14,842 nucleotides of DNA from Candidatus Aenigmatarchaeota archaeon (GTDB lineage Archaea; Aenigmatarchaeota; Aenigmatarchaeia; Aenigmatarchaeales; DAIDAN01): the NCBI GenBank assembly GCA_027310605.1, contig DAIDAN010000010.1, positions 1-14,842 of the forward strand. The letters are read 5' to 3'. Position numbers and translations under genes: made by a program. The notes beneath the pieces are model-generated. The model searched no databases. It saw only the letters and a list, made by a program, of their open reading frames with translations, and was not told the DNA's origin. The first letter of the stretch is position 1. The number at the start of each line of letters is the position of its first letter. This document shows, one piece after another, positions 1 through 6,365 of the stretch.

Positions 1-71
1 TACTTATATAACGAAAAAATTAATCCCAAAAGTCTTTTATTTGTTTCCGGTTTTTCAGAGCCGCAAGCAAA

Positions 72-88
72 CCCAAAACGCTTATTAA
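72..88 (+). promoter_or_regulatory. Archaeal BRE/TATA promoter of the mntA-hepT-CYTH operon
   Basis: An A-rich BRE-like stretch (CCAAAACG) is followed by CTTATTAA at 81-88. The box centre lies about 26 bp upstream of the ATG at 110, the usual TATA-to-start-site distance in archaea. Transcription would therefore begin at or next to the start codon, giving a leaderless mRNA. No Shine-Dalgarno sequence is visible before that ATG, which agrees. Confidence 0.55.
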
Positions 89-109
89 TCTCGCAGGCGA
101 ACAGTAATC

Positions 110-508
110 ATGAGCGACATAAGCGCGAAGCTCGGAAGCCTGCTGAAGAAGGAGCGCGGGCTGCTTTTTGCCTACGCCTACGGAAGCTTCGGCAGGGGCG
201 AGAAGGATTTCAGCGACATCGACATTGCCGTGTTCGTGCGCAGGCAGCCGAGAAACAGCGCAGAATACGAAGCTGTCCTTGGCAGGAAGCTTGAAAAAAT
301 CTCGGGCGTTCCCGTTGATGTCAGGATAATAAATTCTCTGCCGCTGCTTCTGAAATCGCGTATATTGAAAGAGGGGAAAACAATTTTTTCAAGAGATAAT
401 GTTACGCGTGCGGGTTTCGAGGCTGATATAATGTGCAAGTATCTCGATTTTAATCATCATATGAAAATGTTCGACAGGAAGAGGTTGGAGAGATATGGAG
501 CCGGATAA
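110..508 (+). CDS. mntA: MntA-type nucleotidyltransferase, antitoxin of a HepT/MntA pair
   Basis: This 132-aa protein has the minimal nucleotidyltransferase signature: Gly25-Ser26, then Asp36-Ile-Asp38 inside FSDIDIAVF, and a likely third metal-binding Asp70 in VPVDVRII. In the known family, MntA is a cytoplasmic antitoxin that transfers AMP to tyrosines of its HEPN toxin partner and so silences it. The partner here is the next gene, whose ATG lies 14 nt inside this one, the classical arrangement with translational coupling. The start is supported by a TATA box one promoter length upstream. The alternative is a generic minimal nucleotidyltransferase of unknown target, but the neighbour makes MntA the better reading. 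Confidence 0.88.
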   Translation: MSDISAKLGSLLKKERGLLFAYAYGSFGRGEKDFSDIDIAVFVRRQPRNSAEYEAVLGRKLEKISGVPVDVRIINSLPLLLKSRILKEGKTIFSRDNVTRAGFEADIMCKYLDFNHHMKMFDRKRLERYGAG

Positions 509-914
509 GGAGCTGATAAACTTAAGGATAGACATAATCGAGAGGAACCTGAAAGAGATAGGAAGAATCACGGCGGAAGGCGAGGAAAGATTCCTGAAAA
601 ACTACAGGACAACGCTCGCGGGAAAGCACGCGCTTCTCGAGTCGATAGAAGCGTGCATAGATATTGGGAACCATATCATCGCGAGCCTCGGCCTGCGGAG
701 GCCCGAGGACTACAGGGACATATTCGCGATTCTTGAGGAGAACAGGGTTATCCAGAAAAATCTTTCGGAGCGCCTGCAGAAAATGGCAAGCTTCAGGAAT
801 CTTCTTGTGCATTATTACGCCAAAGTTGACGACAGGAAAATTTTTGAGATTATGAAGGATGATTCTAAAGATATGCTGGAGTTCGCGAAAGCTGTCTTGA
901 AGCGCATCAGCTGA
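495..914 (+). CDS. hepT: HepT-type HEPN (DUF86) toxin ribonuclease
   Basis: This all-helical protein of 139 aa carries the HEPN RX4HXY motif as R101-NLLV-H106-Y107-Y108 in FRNLLVHYY. In characterised pairs this motif is the RNase active site, and its tyrosine is the residue AMPylated by MntA. The Arg, His and Tyr are all present, so the toxin looks catalytically intact. The ATG overlaps the end of mntA and is preceded by a GGAG-like ribosome-binding site (GGTTGGAGAG). The function as an RNA-cleaving toxin is inferred from the family. The pair could serve in phage defence or plasmid/locus maintenance; the sequence does not show which. Confidence 0.88.
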   Translation: MEPDKELINLRIDIIERNLKEIGRITAEGEERFLKNYRTTLAGKHALLESIEACIDIGNHIIASLGLRRPEDYRDIFAILEENRVIQKNLSERLQKMASFRNLLVHYYAKVDDRKIFEIMKDDSKDMLEFAKAVLKRIS

Positions 915-919
915 TTCTT

Positions 920-1441
920 ATGATTGAGCTGGAAAAAACCTATCTCGCAAAAAGAATTCCCGACGGGCTAAAGAAATGCAAATTCAAGGAAATCGTTGAT
1001 GTTTACATTCCCGAAAATAGCGAACACCCGAAATTGAGAATCAGGAAGAGCGGAAATAAATTCGAGATAACGAAAAAGATGCCGGTTAAAGAAGGGGATG
1101 CGTCGTATCAGGAAGAACAAACAATAGTTCTGGCAGAAGCCGAGTTCAACGAACTCAATCGGCTTGTCGGAAAAAAAGTCCGCAAAATCAGATATTATTA
1201 TAATTACAACGGCCGCACAGCTGAAGTCGACTTGTTTCAGGATTCATTGAGCGGGCTTGTTCTTGTTGACTTTGAATTTGCAACAATCGAAGAGAAAAAC
1301 AGTTTTCGGATTCCGGATTTCTGCCTTGCGGATGTTACGCAGGAGCTTTTTCTTGCTGGAGGAATGCTTTGCGGAAAAAGCTACGAAGATATTGAAAACG
1401 GTCTGAAAAAGTTTGGCTATCAAAGACTATTTGTTGAATAG
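920..1441 (+). CDS. CYTH-domain protein (CyaB / triphosphatase superfamily)
   Basis: The 173-aa protein fits the triphosphate tunnel fold. E3-x-E5-K6 is the N-terminal acidic signature, although the lysine is one residue earlier than in canonical ExExK. Basic strands follow (LRIRK at 39-43, K52-K53, R88-K-x-R91), then R99-x-x-E102-V-D104, the acidic strand D117-F-E119, and a C-terminal DVTQE near 138-142. Family members hydrolyse triphosphates such as thiamine triphosphate or inorganic tripolyphosphate, or act as class IV adenylate cyclases. The substrate cannot be read from sequence. It starts 5 nt after hepT and is probably co-transcribed, but no functional link to the toxin pair is evident. 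Confidence 0.82.
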   Translation: MIELEKTYLAKRIPDGLKKCKFKEIVDVYIPENSEHPKLRIRKSGNKFEITKKMPVKEGDASYQEEQTIVLAEAEFNELNRLVGKKVRKIRYYYNYNGRTAEVDLFQDSLSGLVLVDFEFATIEEKNSFRIPDFCLADVTQELFLAGGMLCGKSYEDIENGLKKFGYQRLFVE

Positions 1442-1526
1442 CAATTTTAATAACTTTCCGCGCATTGCAAGCTTAAATGCTTTTGTTTTCTATTATTGGT
1501 TTTTATCTTCATTCAATGTCTATATG

Positions 1527-1664
1527 TTAATTCGTCCAGGCGACGCCGATATAATGCAGCAGCCACATTATCTCAGATAGAACCATAATAAATATTAGGA
1601 TGACTGATTTATAAATCTGAAATACGTTCTTGGGCGTTGGCGGCGCAACTGTCGCAGCAATCAT
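1527..1664 (-). CDS. Possible small membrane protein, or remnant of one
   Basis: A 45-codon frame from an ATG ends in a strongly hydrophobic stretch (about 20 residues, VILIFIMVLSEIMWLLHY) that could span a membrane once. The same frame stays open upstream to a stop at 1746-1748, adding a second hydrophobic segment (IASAFAIMIAATVAPP), but that part has no ATG, GTG or TTG. So it is either a short one-helix protein starting at 1664, a gene with an unusual start, or the tail of a decayed membrane gene. It lies downstream of the tRNA on the same strand and converges with the CYTH gene. I do not recognise a family. The rest of the 1442-1791 spacer shows nothing else I can support. Confidence 0.3.
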   Translation of the reverse strand: MIAATVAPPTPKNVFQIYKSVILIFIMVLSEIMWLLHYIGVAWTN

Positions 1665-1791
1665 AATGGCAAAAGCCGATGCGATTCTGGTTTTGTCCGT
1701 GTTATTATAAGAAAAAATCTGACGAAAAATTTTCTTTCCGATAACTTACCGCTTTCTTTTTCAAGTTTGCATCAAAAAGAAAGGGGTAGAA

Positions 1792-2033
1792 TGGTCCCGT
1801 CGGGGAGAGATTCAAAATATTTTTGAATTCGGGAAGTCCTGCCTAATGAAAAAGATTTTTCTTTCGCTTTTCTCTTTTTCGCTTAAGCGTTTTTCTCTTT
1901 TTCATGCTTCTTCTTGAAAAGAGAAAAAGGCTTACTCCCAGCCTCTCGGTATCGGTATTGGAACGAAGACTGAATAAACAATGCTGAACGCAGAGTTCTA
2001 CAGCCGAGCGCTCCGCCATTGAGCTACGACGGG
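1792..2033 (-). tRNA. tRNA-Tyr(GTA) with at least two introns, CCA encoded
   Basis: The 5' acceptor strand CCCGTCG (2033-2027) pairs perfectly with CGACGGG (1802-1796), followed by discriminator A and an encoded CCA. The pair C1-G72 is the known archaeal tyrosine identity element. Next come TA (8-9), a D arm GCTC/GAGC, G26, anticodon strand CTCGG and loop CTGTAG with anticodon GTA at 2001-1999. The 3' anticodon strand CCGAG is found only at 1949-1945, which implies a 47-nt intron (about 1997-1951) at the canonical 37/38 site. A five-base variable loop AGGCT and T-stem GGGAG (1939-1935) follow directly. Its partner CTCCC lies far away at 1807-1803, so about 120 nt also interrupt the T loop. 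No clean TTCRANY loop forms with a single T-loop intron, so two there are possible. Bulge-helix-bulge splice motifs were not confirmed. Confidence 0.75.
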
Positions 2034-2069
2034 ATGAATTATGGAATGAACCCATACTCATTATGAAAC

Positions 2070-2142
2070 GAACTGAATTTCGGGAACGCTGATAAAGCGT
2101 TCATATCGAGCGGCTCAAACGGCCGTTCTGGTTTTTCAGTTC
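2070..2142. other. 73-nt segment able to fold as a three-way junction
   Basis: An outer 8-bp stem (GAACTGAA 2070-2077 with TTCAGTTC 2135-2142) encloses a 7-bp hairpin (GAACGCT 2084-2090 / AGCGTTC 2096-2102, loop GATAA) and a second 7-bp stem (GAGCGGC 2108-2114 / GCCGTTC 2122-2128, loop TCAAACG). The last stem has a G.U pair if the plus strand is transcribed, but an A.C mismatch on the minus strand, slightly favouring plus-strand RNA. It sits between tRNA-Tyr and L15 and contains no ORF. It could be a small non-coding RNA, a terminator or a processing structure. Confidence 0.4.
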
Positions 2143-2205
2143 ATTCTGTATTGATGTTCATTTCATATTGATTTCTCAATGTCAAAATTTAATTTGCAAA
2201 GAAAC

Positions 2206-2260
2206 CTTATAAGCGTTTTTTATTCTGGCGCGAGCGGACATCCGAACCCGAGCTTATAAG
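2206..2260. promoter_or_regulatory. Two CTTATAAG TATA-like boxes upstream of tRNA-Tyr
   Basis: Identical palindromic CTTATAAG boxes occur at 2206-2213 and 2253-2260, so orientation cannot be decided from the box. On the minus strand the nearer one has an A-rich BRE-like flank (AAAACG) and would start transcription near 2185, giving a precursor that passes through the folded segment and into tRNA-Tyr. On the plus strand the same box has a GAAACC flank. The rest of the 280-nt gap between L15 and the tRNA holds no ORF I can support. Confidence 0.35.
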
Positions 2261-2313
2261 ATTGTAACGCGCAATATTGGGTTGAGAAAAGTACGCTGAT
2301 AAAAATGCTTGCG

Positions 2314-2745
2314 TCAATCTTTCTTGCTTTCAGAAACATCTTCGCTTACAATCCTTCCGCCTGCCTCCTCTATCTTGCGCTTCGCCTCCTCGGTGAACTT
2401 CGCGACCTTCACGGCGAGCGGCTTTGTTATTTTTCCGCCAGAGAGAAGCTTGCCATAGCCGAGCTCCGACAGGTTGATTTCGCTGCCGGCTGCAATCTTG
2501 TCGAGCATTCGCAGGTTTATCGCTTTCTCCTTGCTTGCCCTTGCTACGCGCTGCGGGACCTTGAAGCCTGTCCTCCCGAAATGTTCCGGGTCGTTCGCGA
2601 GCATCCACATCTTTTTGTGCTTGAGCAGCCCGGCCATCCCGTGCCCGCCCTTCGAGCCCTTCCCGCGGTGTTTTTTTTTCGCGCCCCAGCCGTGCAGCTT
2701 CGAGCCGCGCTGCCTCCTCACTTTTTTCCTGAATCTCATTACCAT
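2314..2745 (-). CDS. rpl15: Large ribosomal subunit protein L15 (uL15)
   Basis: This is a 143-aa protein of archaeal L15 length. The N-terminus is basic and Gly/His-rich (RQRGSKLHGWGAKKKHRGKG, then GGHGMAG), the extension that threads into 23S rRNA, and a globular C-terminal domain follows (INLRMLDKIAAGSEINLSEL). The chosen ATG at 2745 is preceded by TTGAT with the four-base spacing seen across the cluster; an ATG two codons later at 2739 is possible. It is the last ribosomal protein gene of the cluster here. secY, its usual downstream neighbour, is replaced by spacer and tRNA-Tyr. Confidence 0.95.
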   Translation of the reverse strand: MVMRFRKKVRRQRGSKLHGWGAKKKHRGKGSKGGHGMAGLLKHKKMWMLANDPEHFGRTGFKVPQRVARASKEKAINLRMLDKIAAGSEINLSELGYGKLLSGGKITKPLAVKVAKFTEEAKRKIEEAGGRIVSEDVSESKKD

Positions 2746-2844
2746 GATTATCAACTACAATATGCATTGAATTCAATAAAATATTTTTTACAGTTTAGGC
2801 ATTTTCCTCCGTCCGTTCTGATTTTTATTTTTATCTTCTGCTAC

Positions 2845-2889
2845 GAAAACCATATTTATCGAAAAAATATTCAGCTTCTGCGAGTTTTA
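2845..2889 (-). repeat. Degenerate family A intergenic repeat (L30-L15 gap)
   Basis: On the minus strand this reads AAACTCGCAGAAGCTG, then an AT-rich centre, then ATATGGTTTTCG. It matches the layout of the other family A copies, but the 5' arm is altered so the terminal stem is weak. It lies in the 178-nt gap between L30 and L15. Confidence 0.45.
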
Positions 2890-2923
2890 TTAAAACTATT
2901 CGTTAAAACAATTCATAATGATT

Positions 2924-3394
2924 TCAAATCATCCTCTCCAGCAGCTCGTTTATCCTGTCGCCGCGGTAGCCCAGCTCTCCGCGCGGATAATGCTGCTTTA
3001 TCTCGCGAAAGCCGCCCGAGGCAGGAGTGAGGCGGAAGACGGGCTTTATAGATTTTAGTCCGCCGTTAAGAATTTCTTTCACCGCGGTTTCCGCCTTCTC
3101 CGCTGTAAGCTTTCTGTTTCCTTCAACCCTTCCCCTTTTCAAAACCAGCTTCTTCAAAACCTCTTCGCTTATCTCGCCGAAGGTTATGTAATCCTTCGCT
3201 TTCTGCAGCATTCCCCTCGCGCCGTCCGTGCCGCGCAGCAGAACGCAGTGGTTCTTCCTGTTCAGGCGCAGCATCGCGAGCGTGTCGCGCATCTCCTTTC
3301 CCATAGTTGTCGCGCCGCGGATTCGCACCGCCGCGATAAGCTTGGCCGAATCCAACTCGTTTTTTTTGGCGACTTCTCTTTTTCCTGCTTTCAT
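2924..3394 (-). CDS. rpl30: Large ribosomal subunit protein L30 (uL30), archaeal L7e type
   Basis: This 156-aa protein has the archaeal size, far longer than bacterial L30. The L30 fold begins at AAVRIRGATTMGKEMRDTLA and continues through LRLNRKNHCVLLRGTD. A C-terminal archaeal/eukaryotic extension carries FRLTPASGGF and the conserved KQHYPRGELGYRGD. It belongs to the 50S central protuberance region. The start at 3394 is preceded by GTGATAATA; an SD-like GTGAT sits exactly four bases before the ATG. It follows S5 and precedes L15, the standard spc order. Confidence 0.95.
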   Translation of the reverse strand: MKAGKREVAKKNELDSAKLIAAVRIRGATTMGKEMRDTLAMLRLNRKNHCVLLRGTDGARGMLQKAKDYITFGEISEEVLKKLVLKRGRVEGNRKLTAEKAETAVKEILNGGLKSIKPVFRLTPASGGFREIKQHYPRGELGYRGDRINELLERMI

Positions 3395-3470
3395 TATTAT
3401 CACGCATTATGGAATGAATTTGAAGATTTCGCGTTTTCGCCAGTTATGTTTTATTTTTTATCTTTATTTC

Positions 3471-3521
3471 GAAAACCGTATTTTGAAAAAAATATTATTA
3501 ATAGCAGTTACGACGGTTTTG
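3471..3521 (-). repeat. Family A hairpin repeat (S5-L30 gap)
   Basis: The arms AAAACCGT and ACGGTTTT pair over 8 bp around an AT-rich loop of about 33 nt. On the minus strand it follows the family B palindrome of the same gap and ends about 80 nt before the L30 start. Confidence 0.6.
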
Positions 3522-3545
3522 CTGTTTGTGTTTTTTCATTTTCGG

Positions 3546-3569
3546 ATTATTCGGCGCGGACCGAACGAT
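3546..3569 (-). repeat. Family B palindromic repeat after the S5 stop
   Basis: This is a 24-bp imperfect palindrome, ATTATTCGG on one side and CCGAACGAT on the other, around a GC-rich centre CGCGGA. It lies 15 nt past the S5 stop codon. The minus-strand flank CCGAAAATG is shared with the S8 copy and closely matched in the others. Confidence 0.6.
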
Positions 3570-3584
3570 AATTTTTGTTATTTC

Positions 3585-4529
3585 CTATTCAGCTTTTCCT
3601 TCCACCATGCCCGCGCTCTTGAGCTGGCTTTCCTGCACCTTGAACCTGTCAAGCCTTTTCAGCGCATCGAAGGCGGCCTTTATCAGGTTTATCCTCGACT
3701 GCGTCTGCCCGCGCGTCTTCGACCAGATGTCTTTTATGCCAGCGGCGCGCATCACCTTCTTCACCTCGTCGCTGACGCACAATCCTATGCCGTTCGGCGC
3801 GGGTTTCAGCTCGATGACAACGGAGCCGCTCTTGCCGCTGACCGCGAACGGGATGGAGTGCGGCTTCGCGCAGGAGCATTCCCAGGAGCCGCAGCCGCGC
3901 CTTATCGGAATCATGCCGAGCTTTGCCTTCTGCAGCGCCTTCTCCATCAGCTCCCTGTGCTTCGCCGGCGGGCCAGCCGCGAACCCGAGGCCCACGATGC
4001 CGTTGCCGTTGCCTGCGACAACCAGCGCTGAGGTGGTGTAGCGGCGCCCGCTCTTGTGCATCCTTGTCGTCCTTTTGGACGGCGTCCTCCTGATTCCGCC
4101 GCCCTTACCCGTGCTGCCCCCGATCATTATTATCTCGCTTTCCACTGGCAAAAGCATGTCAGCAATCTCCGGCTCCGTTATGCGGCGGCCGCTGTTGAAA
4201 ATCTGCATTATGTCAGTTATCTCCTTGTTCAGGACTTTCCTGCCGAGCTCGGTCTTCGGAGCCCAGAGCGGCTCTTCGCTTTTTTTCTTTTCATCTCGGG
4301 GGGCTTCGCCCCCAACGATCCCCCCTTTTGTTTCGGTCACTTCTTTCTCTTGCACCTCGGGCGCCGCAGCCTCTTCAGACGCTTCCTTCTTAGCCTCCAC
4401 TTCCGCGGCAACAAGCTCTTCCGCCGCGATGTGGTTCGCAGCGTCGATATTCTTCTCCTCGGCCTTCTCCTGCTTGGTATCCTTTCGCGGGATGTTCCTT
4501 TTTTTCTTCGTTTCCTTTCCTGCTGCCAT
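3585..4529 (-). CDS. rps5: Small ribosomal subunit protein S5 (uS5) with long acidic/basic N-terminal extension
   Basis: At 314 aa this is about 100 residues longer than a usual archaeal S5. Residues from about W89 onward are typical: a dsRBD-like N-domain with GSTGKGGGIRRTPSKRTT and the archaeal signature GCGSWECSCAKPHSIPFAVS, then the C-domain with GIKDIWSKTRGQTQSRINL. S5 belongs to the 30S A-site/decoding fidelity region. Residues 1-88 are Lys/Glu/Ala-rich and low in complexity, probably disordered, and contain an inserted GC-rich palindrome. The ATG at 4529 is preceded by GTGAT with four-base spacing, so the extension appears to be translated. Confidence 0.95.
   Translation of the reverse strand: MAAGKETKKKRNIPRKDTKQEKAEEKNIDAANHIAAEELVAAEVEAKKEASEEAAAPEVQEKEVTETKGGIVGGEAPRDEKKKSEEPLWAPKTELGRKVLNKEITDIMQIFNSGRRITEPEIADMLLPVESEIIMIGGSTGKGGGIRRTPSKRTTRMHKSGRRYTTSALVVAGNGNGIVGLGFAAGPPAKHRELMEKALQKAKLGMIPIRRGCGSWECSCAKPHSIPFAVSGKSGSVVIELKPAPNGIGLCVSDEVKKVMRAAGIKDIWSKTRGQTQSRINLIKAAFDALKRLDRFKVQESQLKSAGMVEGKAE
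4299..4313. repeat. GC-rich perfect hairpin inside the S5 extension
   Basis: GGGGGC and GCCCCC form a 6-bp stem around TTC, followed a few bases on by CCCCCC. It falls in the low-complexity N-terminal extension of S5 and encodes the VGGEAP region. Its composition differs from the surrounding Lys/Glu codons and suggests an inserted palindromic unit that kept the frame. Confidence 0.5.
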
Positions 4530-4593
4530 AAAAATCACACCAGTATTGATTTAACGCATTTTCATTTGTGCCGCTTTTTTTGCATATTTTTTA

Positions 4594-4644
4594 CGAAAAC
4601 GATATTACAGTTAAATTATTTTCATCATCAGTTGCGATGGTTTT
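4594..4644 (-). repeat. Family A repeat, decayed copy nearest S5
   Basis: On the minus strand the 5' arm AAAACCATCGCAACTGATG is intact, but the 3' arm reads ATATCGTTTTCG instead of ATATGGTTTTCG, so the terminal stem is weakened. It is the second of two family A copies in the 281-nt L18-S5 gap. Confidence 0.5.
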
Positions 4645-4676
4645 ATTTATGGTTTTATTTTTTATTTTGCTTTCGC

Positions 4677-4770
4677 GTTTTCGTCCGTATGATTTATTTT
4701 TTTCAATAATCTTTTTCGAAAACCATTTTGCGAGTAATCTGTTGTAAATAACATTTATGATGGCTTTCTT
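4677..4770 (-). repeat. 94-nt duplicated block containing a family A hairpin (copy 1)
   Basis: This block matches 8929-9022 with one mismatch (C at 4711, T at 8963). It contains the family A arms at 4719-4726 and 4760-4767 plus the shared 3' flank that ends in CGGACGAAAAC on the minus strand. It lies between L18 and S5, whereas its twin lies between L5 and S14. Confidence 0.85.
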
Positions 4771-4791
4771 GTTTGGATTTCCCGTTTTCTG

Positions 4792-4807
4792 ATTGTTCGG
4801 TCCGGAC
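4792..4807 (-). repeat. Shortened family B palindrome after the L18 stop
   Basis: This copy reads ATTGTTCGGTCCGGAC. The outer half matches other family B copies, but the second arm is missing. GTCCGGAC itself is an 8-bp palindrome. It starts 3 nt past the L18 stop codon. Confidence 0.45.
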
Positions 4808-4810
4808 ATT

Positions 4811-5305
4811 TTATTTTTCATCTTTCAATATCCTCTCCTTCACTTCAGCGAAGTTTTTTTCGATTCCGGATTTTCCCTGGATGTGCTTTCCCGCAATCCG
4901 CTCTTCCGAAGGAATTATCCCCTTCGAGTGAGGCACTTCCAGCCCCGCGTCAACCGCGCCCGCGAGCGCAGCATAAATCCTCGAGCCTTTCGTGCTCGCC
5001 TGCAGCCCGATGTCAAGCACGGCTTCTTTCAAGCCGGCTTTTTTCGCGCGCATCCCCGCAAGCAGCCCGGTAAGGTAGGACGCGGGAATGTTCCCGCCCC
5101 CGAATTTCCATCCCAATCCCGCAAGCTGCGCGGAAAACGCGGAAGACAGAGTCTCGTCCCCCGCGGGCTTGAAACCGACAAACTGCACGATGGTATTGTC
5201 CAGCCTTCTTCTCACCACGAGCCTCGGCATACCCGACTTCACCAGCGCAAGCCTTTTCCTGTAGTCCGTCTTCTGAATCCTTCTCCGCCTGTGCTGCATC
5301 CGCAT
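4811..5305 (-). CDS. rpl18: Large ribosomal subunit protein L18 (uL18)
   Basis: This 164-aa archaeal L18 is the 5S rRNA-binding protein of the central protuberance. The basic N-terminus (QHRRRRIQKTDYRKRLAL) is followed by the rRNA-binding fold with RLVVRRRLDNTIVQFVGF, GGNIPASYLTGLLAGMRAKK, VLDIGLQ and the HSKGIIPSEERIAGKHI tail region. The ATG at 5305 is preceded by GTGAT at four-base spacing and by the extended leader motif (AACGATAATGATGTGATA). It lies between L19e and S5, the standard archaeal order. Confidence 0.95.
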   Translation of the reverse strand: MRMQHRRRRIQKTDYRKRLALVKSGMPRLVVRRRLDNTIVQFVGFKPAGDETLSSAFSAQLAGLGWKFGGGNIPASYLTGLLAGMRAKKAGLKEAVLDIGLQASTKGSRIYAALAGAVDAGLEVPHSKGIIPSEERIAGKHIQGKSGIEKNFAEVKERILKDEK

Positions 5306-5411
5306 TTTTATCACATCATTATCGTTAAGTTTGTTTTATGTCGTATCGTTATCGATTGATTTTCATTTTGCGTGTTTCGGTTTTTCATATTAATCATTGA
5401 ATTGTTTTTTT

Positions 5412-6020
5412 TCAACTTTGAGCGTTTCCTATTTCCTTTCGGCCTTGTTTTTTTTCCGAGGGTTTCGCGCCGTTCTCCGCGAATATCTTTCCGTATCTTT
5501 TCCTAAGCGCCTCCTTCGTCCGTTTTTTCATTTCCGTCTTTCTTGCCTTTTCCGCTGCCTCGTATTCCGAGACGGAAACGCTCGCGAGCTTGCGCTCCTC
5601 AAGATGCGAGAGCAGGTGGTGCCTGCTCCTGAACGCGCCGCCTTTCGCCTGCCTGTAAACGCTCCCGTAATCCTTCAGCATTTTCTTTTCGCTCCTCAGC
5701 GACTTTAGAAGGCTCCTCTGCGGCCTTATGATTTTCAGCCATCTCTCCTTTTTTCCCGCCCTCCCGCCTGTCGCGCCCTTCCTGCTTCCCGCGCCGCCCC
5801 CCCTTCCTTTCGCAGCCTGCAGCATCCTGAGCCTCGGGCCAGTCCTGTCGGACTTCTTTCTGGGAATTTTCCTTACCAGCCCGTCCTTTATCAGCCCGCG
5901 CACATCCCTTCTGGTGATTGCCTGTTTTATTTTTTCCGCGGCTTCCGGGCTCATCCAGACGCGCGACTCGCCGCACTTCAGTATCTGCGCCGCCATCCTC
6001 CTTTGGGTGCCGAGGTTCAT
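5412..6020 (-). CDS. rpl19e: Large ribosomal subunit protein L19e (eL19) with extended C-terminus
   Basis: This archaeal/eukaryotic-specific 50S protein has no bacterial equivalent. MNLGTQRRMAAQILKCGESR and VWMSPEAAEKIKQAITRRDV are the typical N-terminal domain, followed by IKDGLVRKIP and the basic arm with GSRKGATGGRAGKKERW. At 202 aa it is about 50 residues longer than common archaeal versions. The extra part is a charged helical tail (EYEAAEKARKTEMKKRTKEA onward). Of two adjacent ATGs, 6020 keeps the four-base GTGAT spacing used elsewhere. Confidence 0.95.
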   Translation of the reverse strand: MNLGTQRRMAAQILKCGESRVWMSPEAAEKIKQAITRRDVRGLIKDGLVRKIPRKKSDRTGPRLRMLQAAKGRGGGAGSRKGATGGRAGKKERWLKIIRPQRSLLKSLRSEKKMLKDYGSVYRQAKGGAFRSRHHLLSHLEERKLASVSVSEYEAAEKARKTEMKKRTKEALRKRYGKIFAENGAKPSEKKQGRKEIGNAQS

Positions 6021-6201
6021 CATTATCACATCAATATCGTCCAGTTTATTTAACGCTGATTGGATTTCTTGCGCCGTATCTTTATCGGATTTTCATTTGT
6101 GTCGGTTTCGCTTTTCGAATTTGCGCTTTTTTGTTTTTTATCGCCGAATTAAATTCGTTTGTGCCGTCGATGTGATTTTCGAATTCAAGCAGTATCGACT
6201 T

Positions 6202-6363
6202 TTACGAAAACGTGTTCTGTTGTTTCGCGCCCTCGAACAGCAGCCCGAACTCGTGGAACACCGAGTTGCACGCCGGACAGACATAAAGCTCCGGCTTTTT
6301 CCTCCAGAGCCTGCCGGACACGCCGCAAGCCGGGCATTTGTTCTCGCCTACAACCAGGAACAT
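6202..6363 (-). CDS. Small zinc-ribbon protein (two CPAC knuckles)
   Basis: This 53-aa protein begins MFLVVGENKCPACGVSGRLW and continues YVCPACNSVFHEFGLLFEGA. It has two Cys-Pro-Ala-Cys knuckles about 20 residues apart, the classical zinc-ribbon pattern of a small RNA-, DNA- or protein-binding module. Its ATG follows the stop codon of the preceding 52-aa ORF by two bases, which suggests translational coupling. GAGG about 9 nt upstream could serve as ribosome-binding site. It lies between L32e and L19e, so a role in ribosome assembly or translation is a reasonable inference, but I do not recognise a specific family. Confidence 0.75.
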   Translation of the reverse strand: MFLVVGENKCPACGVSGRLWRKKPELYVCPACNSVFHEFGLLFEGAKQQNTFS

Positions 6364-6365
6364 TT

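Noticed and set aside
1923..1944. AGGCT...AGCCT hairpin as a long variable arm of a class II tRNA
   Set aside because: C1-G72, anticodon GTA and a five-base variable loop followed by GGGAG that pairs with CTCCC fit class I tRNA-Tyr better; the hairpin reading leaves no T stem.
1843..2061. 72-codon minus-strand frame over the tRNA
   Set aside because: It lies across the tRNA-Tyr exons and introns; the peptide is low-complexity and the tRNA pairing is far stronger evidence.
2305..4041. Plus-strand open frames opposite L15, L30 and S5
   Set aside because: They overlap well-supported ribosomal protein genes on the other strand and have no promoter or ribosome-binding site.
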